Assembly (NCBI GenBank): GCA_039794565.1
Contig: JAUQVX010000004.1
Location: forward strand, 62,001-126,000
DNA from: Gloeomargarita sp. SRBZ-1_bins_9
GTDB lineage: Bacteria > Cyanobacteriota > Cyanobacteriia > Gloeomargaritales > Gloeomargaritaceae
Direction: 5' to 3'
DNA: 64,000 bases
In this document: in pieces, positions 26,973 to 35,193 of the stretch
Layout of the letters: each line of letters begins with the position of its first letter
How positions within the stretch are numbered: the first letter of the stretch is position 1
Program-made: the position numbers and the translations under genes
The notes under the pieces: generated by a model
What the model saw: the letters and a program-made list of their open reading frames with translations, nothing else
Told to the model about the DNA's origin: nothing
Databases searched by the model: none

Positions 26973-27678
26973 GTTGTAGGGCTAGACTGCCGGAAATACC
27001 TTCTCTGATAGCCTGCAAGCCACCGCGAATACCTAGGGCATTGTCACTGCGTTCCGCAGTTAAAAAATACCCCCCCATAAAGGGGCGTAGGTAACCTTTT
27101 TCATGCAAGGGTATGATACGCCCCACCTCTATATCAAAACCATACATGGCAGCATCAAAAAAATTTATGCCCTCTAAGAACAAGCGATTTCCCCTAAATG
27201 GTACCCTCGCTAGTCCCAGAATCTGCTCACCAGTTTGGCGACGTGACCTGCCAACAGGAATATAGCCATTAAGATTAACGTTCCATAGATCGAATGCTGT
27301 TTCAAATCCTAAACCGATTTGGTGATAGAAATGGCCATTATACTCCCTTCCATCCCAACTAATATAGCCCCCGAATAAACGACGATTTTCTAAATCATAG
27401 ACCCTCTGACCTAGAATGAAATTGCCGCCCAACTCACCAGTATCAAAAATATTAAAGATTGGTGCGATGTAGGTTATGTTTCCCGGACGTTGCCCCAAGG
27501 GCAAGAAGCTCTCAATACTGGTAAAACCAACCGTTCCCCCAGACCGATTGGTATAACGTAACCCTGCAGATGGTAAAAACCTTATATCGCTTACCCTGGT
27601 TTGGGCCTGGGCAGTTACGCCCAAAAACACCTGCAGTAGGGATAGCCCAACTCCAAGAAACCTCCTCCAGAAAACCAT
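26956..27678 (-). CDS. Inverse autotransporter-type outer membrane beta-barrel (first part of frameshifted gene)
   Basis: A 240-residue exported protein with signal peptide (MVFWRRFLGVGLSLLQVFLGVTAQAQ). Alternating strands such as FGGYISWDGREYNGHFYHQIGLGFETAFDLWNVNLNGYIPV and RPFMGGYFL resemble the intimin/invasin-like N-terminal barrel (inverse autotransporter). The frame ends at TAG in QHDGFV, but in the next frame the same strand continues as FSIGIHLTEW, so the barrel's last strand is encoded by the neighbouring ORF. Likely exports the beta-helix to the cell surface if the frame is restored. Confidence 0.72.
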   Translation of the reverse strand: MVFWRRFLGVGLSLLQVFLGVTAQAQTRVSDIRFLPSAGLRYTNRSGGTVGFTSIESFLPLGQRPGNITYIAPIFNIFDTGELGGNFILGQRVYDLENRRLFGGYISWDGREYNGHFYHQIGLGFETAFDLWNVNLNGYIPVGRSRRQTGEQILGLARVPFRGNRLFLEGINFFDAAMYGFDIEVGRIIPLHEKGYLRPFMGGYFLTAERSDNALGIRGGLQAIREGISGSLALQHDGFV

Positions 27679-27792
27679 GCGTTTTAATTTCTTCCCTCAC
27701 ACCACCAAAGTGATATGGTGCCACAAACTCAACCTCACAGCTTTAATGAAGAATTATTTTCGAGTTAAGAGTGATTTAAGATGGTAGCTCAT

Positions 27793-29046
27793 CTACTCAG
27801 TGCGCAGGGCCACGATGGGGTCCAACCGGGCGGCATACTGGGCAGGGGCCACACCGGCGACCAAACCGACGACCGCAGACAGGAGCAAGGCGGCAGTGAT
27901 GGCCCAGGGCGCTAACACAAAGGGAATATTGAGAAGTTGGGCGGCTCCCCAGGCGGCCAGAATACCCAGCAGCAAACCCACCAGACCGCCGCATAGGGAC
28001 ACGAGAATGGCTTCAGTGAGAAATTGATGGAGGATTGCCCCTTCGGTCGCCCCCACCGCCTTGCGGATGCCGATTTCCCGGGTGCGCTCCACCACGGACA
28101 CCAGCATGATATTGGCAATGCCGATGCCCCCCACGACGAGGGAGATGGCCGCAATGGCACCCACCATCACCGTCAGCAGGCCGGTTATTGCCGTAAAAGC
28201 GCTGATGATGTCCCCCTGGTTGTTGATGCGAAAGTCATCCGGCTGGGGCGGGTAGATGTTGTGGCGGATGCGCAAAAGGTTCGTGATTTGGAATTGGGCC
28301 GCCTCCATCTCCGATTCATCCGGTACTTGCACCCAGAAGCCACTGATGGCAATGCCCTGGAGCGCGTTTTGCCCCACAATGCGGGCGGCCATGTTCTTGA
28401 GGGGAATAAACACCTGGTCATCCTGGTCAAAGCCGCCGGTAGTGCCCTTGGGCGCCAGCACCCCAATCACCTCGTAGCGGTCCCCTTGAATCCGTACCGA
28501 TTTCCCCAAGGGAGATTCCCGGCCAAACAGGTCCCGCGCCACCGTCGCCCCCAGGACCACCACCGATTGGGCCGTTTCTAACTCGGTGGGGGTAAACACC
28601 CGCCCTTGATCCACCGTAAACTGGCGCACCTCCCAGAAGTGTTCATCCACGCCGTTGACCAGGGTCAGGGTGTTTTCTGTGCCGTAGGTGACCTGGCGTT
28701 GTCGCGTCAGATAGGGAGCTACCGCTTGCACCGAGGGCGCTTGTGTTGCTACCGCCTGGGCATCCTCCAGCGTCAAGGTACTCACGGCTGTCACCGCTTG
28801 GGCAATGCCCCGCACCCGGGGGGGAGCCGCCTGCACCTGCAGGAGATTGGTGCCTAGATTTTGAATTTCCTGCGCCGTAGCTTGTTGCACCCCTTGTCCC
28901 ACGGCTGTTACGATAATCACCGACGCAATGCCGATGACCACCCCCAGCATGGTCAAAAACGCCCGTAAGCGCCGCGCCCCCAGGGAACGCCAGGCCATGG
29001 CTAAAACGTCCAACCAGCTCAGCGATGGCGGTTGTGGCTTCCACAT
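27793..29046 (-). CDS. MacB/FtsX-type ABC transporter permease
   Basis: A 417-residue permease with MacB topology: one TM at 20-45 (RAFLTMLGVVIGIASVIIVTAVG), a large periplasmic domain (about 50-290) and three C-terminal TMs with the FtsX core (GGIGIANIMLVSVVERTREIGIRKAVGAT). There is no ATPase domain fused or encoded nearby, so an ATPase from elsewhere must energise it. Its ATG overlaps the TGA of the adaptor gene, so the two make one unit. Substrate unknown; heterocyst-type DevBCA or macrolide-type exporters are relatives. Confidence 0.92.
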   Translation of the reverse strand: MWKPQPPSLSWLDVLAMAWRSLGARRLRAFLTMLGVVIGIASVIIVTAVGQGVQQATAQEIQNLGTNLLQVQAAPPRVRGIAQAVTAVSTLTLEDAQAVATQAPSVQAVAPYLTRQRQVTYGTENTLTLVNGVDEHFWEVRQFTVDQGRVFTPTELETAQSVVVLGATVARDLFGRESPLGKSVRIQGDRYEVIGVLAPKGTTGGFDQDDQVFIPLKNMAARIVGQNALQGIAISGFWVQVPDESEMEAAQFQITNLLRIRHNIYPPQPDDFRINNQGDIISAFTAITGLLTVMVGAIAAISLVVGGIGIANIMLVSVVERTREIGIRKAVGATEGAILHQFLTEAILVSLCGGLVGLLLGILAAWGAAQLLNIPFVLAPWAITAALLLSAVVGLVAGVAPAQYAARLDPIVALRTE

Positions 29047-30344
29047 CAGCGGCGGGGCGGTCCTCCCAATCCGGGGATCAACGGCGCTAATTGGGTACGG
29101 GGACGTTCACCCCGGGGGAAACTTAGCAAGACCCGGTCGCCGGGTTTGAGGCCTTCCTTGACTTGGGTTTTGTCCCCCACGCTGACGCCTGTACGGATGG
29201 GTTGAAACTGGGGCGGATCGGTGGCCAGAAATACCCCCGTACGGCGTTCACGGCGCACAATGGCAACCGTCGGCACCACCAGGGCATCCTTAAGCGTTCC
29301 CACCTGAAACACGACCGACGTATTCATCCCAGCCCGTAGTTTTTGGTCGGGGTCCTGTACCGCCAACCGTACCTCAAAACTGTTGACGTTCTGTTCAATC
29401 ACCGACTGCACGGCAATTTGCACCACCCGTCCCGTGAAAGGGGTTTCGGGATAGGCATCGGCAATGATCTTGGCGGTCTGGCCGAGGCGCAACTGGGGCA
29501 AGACCGTTTCTGGAACCTTGGCTACCACCTGATTGGGTCCTGCCAGGGCTAGCACCGATGATGACGTGGCTGAGGCCACCGTACTCCCAGAAGTCGTAGG
29601 GGTGACAAATGCCCCGGGTTCGGCGTAAATCCGGCTGACGATACCGCCAAAGGGCGCCCGCAGCACCGTGTCATTCAACTGGGACTGCACCACTTGGAGC
29701 ACACCTTGGGCCTGGAGCAGCTGCGCCCGTGCTTGGGCAATGTCCTCTCGGCGGAATCCCTCTTGCAGCAAAGCCAGTGCCTGTTGGGCTTGCTGAAGTC
29801 GCGCCTGGAGCTGGTCCCGTTCCGTGCGGGTCCGGTCTAACTCTTGCTGGGAGATGGCTCCTTGGGCAAATAACGTTTGGTTACGCTGGAGATTCAATTG
29901 GGCCTGTTGCAGCGCTGCTTGAATTTCCGCCACCTGGGCTTGCGCCTGGGCAATCTCCTGCTGCCGGTTGCCGGCCAGGAGTCGTTGTAGATTAGCTTGC
30001 GCCCCTTGGACTTGGGCCTGGGCTTGGATCAGTTGCCCCCGCAGGTTACTGTCGTCCATAAGGGCCAGGATTTGACCTGCCACCACCCGGTCCCCCTCCC
30101 GCACCCGCAGTTCCCGGACGATACCGGCATTTTTGGGGCTGATATTAATCGTGCGTTCTGGGCGGACTTCCCCGTTCACCTGGACGGTCACTGGCAGGGT
30201 TTCCTGGGTCACCACCGCAGTTTTGACGGCCGGTTGCCTAGCGGGTCGAGGGCGTCCCTGCCACCACCAAATCCCACCGGTGATGACTACGGCTGCTCCC
30301 ACCAGCGGTATCCAGCCTTTAGCCTGCTTGACCCGTTTGAACAC
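29046..30344 (-). CDS. Periplasmic adaptor (HlyD/MFP family)
   Basis: A 432-residue membrane-fusion protein with one N-terminal TM (about 13-28), a biotinyl-lipoyl-like pair (VTVQVNGEVRPERTINISPKNAGIVRELRVREGDRVVAGQ and ATVLRAPFGGIVSRIYAEPGAFV), and a long alpha-helical hairpin (about 75-210) built of Gln/Ala-rich heptads. It would bridge the permease to an outer-membrane channel. Starts with GTG at 30344. Confidence 0.92.
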   Translation of the reverse strand: MFKRVKQAKGWIPLVGAAVVITGGIWWWQGRPRPARQPAVKTAVVTQETLPVTVQVNGEVRPERTINISPKNAGIVRELRVREGDRVVAGQILALMDDSNLRGQLIQAQAQVQGAQANLQRLLAGNRQQEIAQAQAQVAEIQAALQQAQLNLQRNQTLFAQGAISQQELDRTRTERDQLQARLQQAQQALALLQEGFRREDIAQARAQLLQAQGVLQVVQSQLNDTVLRAPFGGIVSRIYAEPGAFVTPTTSGSTVASATSSSVLALAGPNQVVAKVPETVLPQLRLGQTAKIIADAYPETPFTGRVVQIAVQSVIEQNVNSFEVRLAVQDPDQKLRAGMNTSVVFQVGTLKDALVVPTVAIVRRERRTGVFLATDPPQFQPIRTGVSVGDKTQVKEGLKPGDRVLLSFPRGERPRTQLAPLIPGLGGPPRR

Positions 30345-30419
30345 GGTTGACCCACCTCAACCCCCCTTGTATTCTAGACTGCCGTAGCCGCTTTGGGGTT
30401 CAGCGAATCCAGTGCAGGT

Positions 30420-30890
30420 TTAATCCCGGATTTGCTCCCGCAGTTGGGCCGGGATGGTCACCGGTGGTTGCTCCAGGGTGATGCGTAAAGCCCGTTGGGG
30501 ATTGCGCAGGGTGGCCGTGCTGACCGATGGGCTAGGTTGCTGGGCCAATTCGGGGGTCGGCGTACGGGTCACCAGACCGGAAAGGACACCCCCTACCAGG
30601 GCCGAAGCCGCCACCAGTAGGCCACTCCAAACCAGTCGCTTACGGGCGCGCCGGGTTATACGGGTCAATACGCCGGTCACCACTTCATCCACGGGCATCC
30701 CCGGTGTGGGGGCGGGCAATTCCTGACAAAGCTCGTGCAATTGCACCAATTGACGGTATAGACGCTGCGCCTCCGGGTCCGTAGCCAGCCAATGTTCGAC
30801 CAAAGCCCGTTCTTCAGGACTGACTTCCCCGTCCACATAGGCGCTGAGCAGTTCAAACCGGTCGAGGGACTCATGACGTGTGGTTAACAT
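30420..30890 (-). CDS. Anti-sigma factor, single TM
   Basis: A 156-residue protein with an N-terminal anti-sigma fold (FELLSAYVDGEVSPEERALVEHWLATDPEAQRLYRQLVQLHELCQELP) and one TM (about 90-112). The zinc-binding HxxxCxxC is not complete; only the single Cys in LHELCQELP remains, so it is a zinc-free variant. It lies 39 bases downstream of an ECF sigma gene on the same strand, the usual arrangement for a sigma/anti-sigma pair. The start could also be GTG at 30905. Confidence 0.85.
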   Translation of the reverse strand: MLTTRHESLDRFELLSAYVDGEVSPEERALVEHWLATDPEAQRLYRQLVQLHELCQELPAPTPGMPVDEVVTGVLTRITRRARKRLVWSGLLVAASALVGGVLSGLVTRTPTPELAQQPSPSVSTATLRNPQRALRITLEQPPVTIPAQLREQIRD

Positions 30891-30929
30891 AGGCGGAAGC
30901 GGCACACCCGCTACTAATATGGCACAAAA

Positions 30930-31574
30930 CTAGCTGTCTAAGTAGGGTTTCAGTTGGCTCTGTAAACGCGCCCGCGCCCGGGCAATCCGGGACTTCACCG
31001 TTCCCAAGGAGGTTCCGGTAATCTCGGCAATTTCCTCATAGGCCAAGCCCTCTAGCTCCCGCAAGATAATGGTGGTGCGAAACACCTCGGGCAGCTCAGC
31101 AATGGCCCGTTGCAGGCGCTCGTAAAACTCTTGGGTGGCTAAGTCGTCACTGGGGCCGGGGTGGTCGCAGGGCAGGTCCCAATCCACGTCGGTATGGCCC
31201 ATCTGGCGGGGCGCATCCAAAGAGACGGTCATTCGCTGGCGTTTGCGACGGCGCAGCTCGTCGTAAAACAGATTCGTGGCAATCCGGCTTAACCAACTCC
31301 TAAACTTCTTAGGGTCTTGCAGTCGCTTAATATGACGGTAGGCGCGCACCCACACCTCCTGGACCAAATCCGCCCGGTCTGGCCAGTCGGCCGCCAGATG
31401 GTACAGGAGACGCTCCACGTGGGTCTGATGGCGACGCACCAGTTCCGTGAAGGCAGCACGGTCAGGCTGTAACCCCTGTTGGCAACGGCAGACCAACTCC
31501 TCGGTGGTGAGTTTGCCCACAGGCACAGACGGCACCTCAAAACGGGACCACGCAGCAGACAACGGTGGATGCAT
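30930..31574 (-). CDS. sigG: ECF RNA polymerase sigma factor, SigG-like
   Basis: A 214-residue group 4 sigma factor. Region 2 (about 40-105) contains ADLVQEVWVRAYRHIKRLQDPKKFRSWLSRIATNLFYDELRRRKR and region 4 (about 150-205) PEVFRTTIILRELEGLAYEEIAEITGTSLGTVKSRIARARARLQ. The RSWLSRIATNLFYDELRRRKR block is that of cyanobacterial SigG, which responds to envelope stress. Partner anti-sigma gene follows. Start codon not certain. Confidence 0.9.
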   Translation of the reverse strand: MHPPLSAAWSRFEVPSVPVGKLTTEELVCRCQQGLQPDRAAFTELVRRHQTHVERLLYHLAADWPDRADLVQEVWVRAYRHIKRLQDPKKFRSWLSRIATNLFYDELRRRKRQRMTVSLDAPRQMGHTDVDWDLPCDHPGPSDDLATQEFYERLQRAIAELPEVFRTTIILRELEGLAYEEIAEITGTSLGTVKSRIARARARLQSQLKPYLDS

Positions 31575-31624
31575 GGGTGAGCCTAAGTCGTTCAGTATCT
31601 ACCTGGCCACTGAGTAGAGACGTC

Positions 31625-33040
31625 ATGACCTGGCCCAAGTTCCTGCGAGTTATTCCCATCTTAATCCTGGCGGTGGCCCCCTTTGGCTGTGGGTTACGCC
31701 CCAAAGTCCGCCCCTTGCCCCAGGACCCCATGATCCAGGCCTATTTCAACCAATCCGAAGCCGCCACCTACCGCGACCCCTACCGCACAAAGGTCCCCGA
31801 ACGCTATGGGGATAATTTCGAAGCCATCATTCTGCGGGAGATCGAAAATGCCACCCGCTCGATTGATGTGGCCGTGCAGGAAATTCGCTTGCCCTTGGTG
31901 GCCAAAGCCCTGGTGCAAAAACACCAAGCGGGCGTACGGGTACGGGTCATCTTGGAAAACAGTTACAACGTAGCTTTGAGTCAGTTGACCGAAGCCCAAG
32001 TGGATGAACTCAATCCCCATAGCCGCAGCCGTTATGAAGAGGTCTTCCAACTCATGGACACCAATGGGGATGGCCGCCTCAGCCAAGAGGAAATCAACAA
32101 TGGCGACGCCATTATCATCTTCCAAAACGGGAATGTACCTCTGATTGACGATACGGCCGATGGGTCCAAAGGCAGTGGCTTGATGCACCATAAATTCATG
32201 GTCTTTGATGAACGGCGGGTGCTGGTCACCTCGGCCAATTTCACCACCAGTGATATGCATGGAGATTTTGGTTCCCCGGAAAGCCGAGGTAACCCCAATT
32301 CCCTTCTGCTAATTGACAGCCCGGAGGTGGCGCGGTTGTTTGTGGAGGAATTTAACATCATGTGGGGGGATGGACCGGGTGGGCTACCGGATAGCCGCTT
32401 TGGCATTCAGAAACCCCTGCGCCCGCCCCAGACCCTGAACGTGGGCAATGGCCGTCTTACGGTGATGTTTTCGCCGGCCCGCCGCCGCCAGTGGCACCAA
32501 AGCACCAACGCCCTGATTGCCGAAACCCTCAGCCAAGCCCAACGTAGCATTGACCTGGCCTTATTCGTGTTTTCTGAGCAACCGTTGGTGGATGTGATGG
32601 AACCCCTGCACAACAAAGGTGTGCGCATTCGGGCTTTGATTGAACCAGATTTTGCCTATAAGTACTACAGCGAGACGCTGGATATGTGGGGGTTGGCGCT
32701 GCCCCGCAAAGGCACCTGCAAATACGAACCCAATAACGCCCCCTGGCGCAATCCCGCCCGCGAAGTCGGTGTTCCCAAACTGCCAAAAGGGGACCGGTTG
32801 CACCATAAATTCGGCCTGATTGACAACTACATCGTTATTGTGGGTTCCCACAACTGGACGCCGGCGGCCAACCACAACAACGATGAAACCCTCCTGGTGA
32901 TTCGCAACGCTACGGTGGCTGCCCATTTCCAGCGGGAATTTGAACGTTTGATGCGAAATGCCCAGCTGGGGCCGCCGGGATGGTTGCTCCGGGCGGTCAA
33001 GGAGGCGGACCGGAATTGCGGTCGCGTGGTAGGTCCTTGA
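31625..33040 (+). CDS. Phospholipase D-like lipoprotein with an embedded EF-hand
   Basis: A 471-residue secreted or periplasmic lipoprotein (lipobox APFGC, Cys near 22). Two PLD motifs are present: HKFMVFD (about 189-195, then SANFTTSD) and HKFGLID (about 400, then GSHNWTPAANHNNDE), so the active site can form from both halves. Between the first strand region and the first HKD motif lies DTNGDGRLSQEE (about 145-156), a full 12-residue EF-hand loop with Asp, Asn, Asp, Ser and Glu at ligand positions. That suggests Ca2+ control of activity or folding. Divergent from sigG. ATG 31625 is chosen for the signal peptide; the open frame begins at 31565. Confidence 0.88.
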   Translation: MTWPKFLRVIPILILAVAPFGCGLRPKVRPLPQDPMIQAYFNQSEAATYRDPYRTKVPERYGDNFEAIILREIENATRSIDVAVQEIRLPLVAKALVQKHQAGVRVRVILENSYNVALSQLTEAQVDELNPHSRSRYEEVFQLMDTNGDGRLSQEEINNGDAIIIFQNGNVPLIDDTADGSKGSGLMHHKFMVFDERRVLVTSANFTTSDMHGDFGSPESRGNPNSLLLIDSPEVARLFVEEFNIMWGDGPGGLPDSRFGIQKPLRPPQTLNVGNGRLTVMFSPARRRQWHQSTNALIAETLSQAQRSIDLALFVFSEQPLVDVMEPLHNKGVRIRALIEPDFAYKYYSETLDMWGLALPRKGTCKYEPNNAPWRNPAREVGVPKLPKGDRLHHKFGLIDNYIVIVGSHNWTPAANHNNDETLLVIRNATVAAHFQREFERLMRNAQLGPPGWLLRAVKEADRNCGRVVGP

Positions 33041-33170
33041 GCAATTGGCTAGGGTTAGGGGATAATAACCGCAGGGTCAACGGAATAAGTTCCAAGCTCC
33101 TCCGCTGCAAAAGTAAACTCGCGTCCAGGGACGATGGCGGATCTGAGAATCTAAGGAGGGGCAGCAGAGT

Positions 33171-35189
33171 ATGAGACGATGGCAGTGGTTGGTTGCGGTT
33201 GTGGTGGGCACGAACTTGCTTGCCAGTTCCCTGCCCGGCCAAGCCCAATTGGTTCCGAGACGACAACGGCAAAGGGTTGCGCGCCAACAACCAGCGGTGG
33301 TCGCCGCTACCCAGAACCAACCGAATTTGCCTAGACGGGTGATTTCCCTGCAGCAATTGGGCTATACCCGCCCGGTAGTCCTGCGCGGCCCCAACCCGGA
33401 ATTCGGGGTGAGTATTCCCATCCATGGTCGTGGTCTGGATGTCCAACAGAGTTTTGTGCAGTTAGAATTGGCCCCTTCGCCAGTGCTCAAAGGGGATTCT
33501 ACCGTGCGGATTCTGGTCAATGGACGACCGGAGCGAGTGATCCCGGTGAAGGAGTTGATCCCCCAAAAAACGGTGCGTATACCGTTGCGGATGCCGCCGC
33601 CTGGGGAACGGTTTATTTCGGTGGGGATCGAAGGGTTTTTGCGGATTTCCCAGGATTTTTGCCAAGATGCCATCTCGGGAAACCTGTTTTTGACGGTGGG
33701 GGAAAATAGTTTTTTCCAACTGGTGCCCACCGCTACGGATAACTCCATCTATGCTTGGTTTCGTCCCACCTACCGGCGGGTGGTGATGGCGGTTCCGCCC
33801 CAAATGGACCAGGCTACAACCCAGGCAGCCCTGTGGCTATATAGCCTGCTGAACTATCACTGGCGCGACACGCGGGTGCCGGTGCAGTGGGTGACGGGGG
33901 CACCGGGGGCGGTGGATGAGGCTACAGACGCACTGGTGGTGCTGCATCAGGAGACCCCAGCACCCGACCTACAACGCCAGGGGAATCGTCTGCGGGTGCA
34001 GGCCCGACCGGAGGTGGTGCGTTCCCTGGCGCAACTGCGACCGGACTTGGTGGCGCCAACGGTGCAGGTGAGGGCTGCGGACTTGCCTAGGCCGGACCGT
34101 CCCCGTAACCGACGGTCGTTTGCGGAGTTGGGCTGGCCGGAAACGGCGAAAACGGGGGTGGGTGTCCAGAGCTTTCGGTTGACGTTTGACCTGGCCCAGT
34201 TGGGGGGACGACCCCGGGATTTGGTCCTGGCGTTACGGTCGCGGTTTAGTCAACGCAGCGAGCGGGACCGGGCAACCATGCGGGCGCAGATTTTTTTCAA
34301 CGGCGCCTTGGTCAACAGCTTCAACGTGGGCACCGACACCCAGCTCCATGTCACGTTGCCGTTGCCGGAGCGTCGTCTGCAGCGGGTGAATAACCTGGAT
34401 GTGTTGTTTGTGCCGGATGACCCGGGGAATTGCCTGGCGCCCCGACCGGTGACGGTGCAGGTGCTGGGAGAGTCCTACCTGGATTGGAGCGATTACCAAC
34501 CCCCCAAAGGTACCCTGGCCGATGTGCCCCAGGCGTTTTTAGGGGAAGGGCAGGTGGTGGTAGATACGGACAATCCGGCGTTGGTGGCGGGCACGGCCCA
34601 GGTGTTGGGGATGCTCAGCCGCTTGGCCAGACGGCCCCTACTGCCCCAGGTGCTACCGGCACAGGAGATTGGCAACTGGAACAATCTACCGGGGCGACCG
34701 GCCTGGCGGTTGGTGGGCGCAGGACCCCAAACCCCCTTCAATAGCCCGATTCGCTTGGCACAGGATTTCACCATCATCAATCCCGCGAATCAGCAGCCCC
34801 TGTTGCAGGCCCGGTTGGGGGTGAGTATTGGCCTGTTGCAGGCGTTTTTGCACCAGGGAACGCCGACGCTGTGGTTGTCCTGGTGGGGGGATAGGCCGGA
34901 GGTGGCAGCTCAGACCGGTGCGACCCTAGCTGACCCCATCGCCAGTTGGGGCAATCAACTCCAGGGGAATGTGGTGACGGTGACGCCCCAGGGTCAGTTG
35001 GAGATGTGGGATTTGAGTGGTGAAACGGTGCAGGTGACCTACCCGACTGAGCTAAATTGGTGGTTGATCCTGCGCCGGTATCGCTGGGTATTCCTCGTCC
35101 TGTTTTTGGCCTTCGGTGCCCTGGTAGCCTGGCGATTGTACCAACGACTGGGTCAGCCTCCCAAAGCACCCACGCCCCCTACCCCTTAA
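33171..35189 (+). CDS. BcsB-like cellulose/exopolysaccharide synthase periplasmic subunit
   Basis: A 672-residue exported protein with signal peptide (ending LPGQAQ) and one C-terminal TM (about 628-655). GYTRPVVLRGPNPEFGVSIPIHGRG, RILVNGRPERVIPVKEL, RISQDFCQD, WSDYQPPKGTLADVPQAFL are typical of the BcsB family, the periplasmic partner of BcsA-type synthases. RBS AAGGAGG lies upstream of ATG 33171. It stands 4 bases before a membrane glycosyltransferase, so they should form a complex that makes and exports a glycan. The polymer need not be cellulose. Confidence 0.88.
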   Translation: MRRWQWLVAVVVGTNLLASSLPGQAQLVPRRQRQRVARQQPAVVAATQNQPNLPRRVISLQQLGYTRPVVLRGPNPEFGVSIPIHGRGLDVQQSFVQLELAPSPVLKGDSTVRILVNGRPERVIPVKELIPQKTVRIPLRMPPPGERFISVGIEGFLRISQDFCQDAISGNLFLTVGENSFFQLVPTATDNSIYAWFRPTYRRVVMAVPPQMDQATTQAALWLYSLLNYHWRDTRVPVQWVTGAPGAVDEATDALVVLHQETPAPDLQRQGNRLRVQARPEVVRSLAQLRPDLVAPTVQVRAADLPRPDRPRNRRSFAELGWPETAKTGVGVQSFRLTFDLAQLGGRPRDLVLALRSRFSQRSERDRATMRAQIFFNGALVNSFNVGTDTQLHVTLPLPERRLQRVNNLDVLFVPDDPGNCLAPRPVTVQVLGESYLDWSDYQPPKGTLADVPQAFLGEGQVVVDTDNPALVAGTAQVLGMLSRLARRPLLPQVLPAQEIGNWNNLPGRPAWRLVGAGPQTPFNSPIRLAQDFTIINPANQQPLLQARLGVSIGLLQAFLHQGTPTLWLSWWGDRPEVAAQTGATLADPIASWGNQLQGNVVTVTPQGQLEMWDLSGETVQVTYPTELNWWLILRRYRWVFLVLFLAFGALVAWRLYQRLGQPPKAPTPPTP

Positions 35190-35193
35190 GCCC

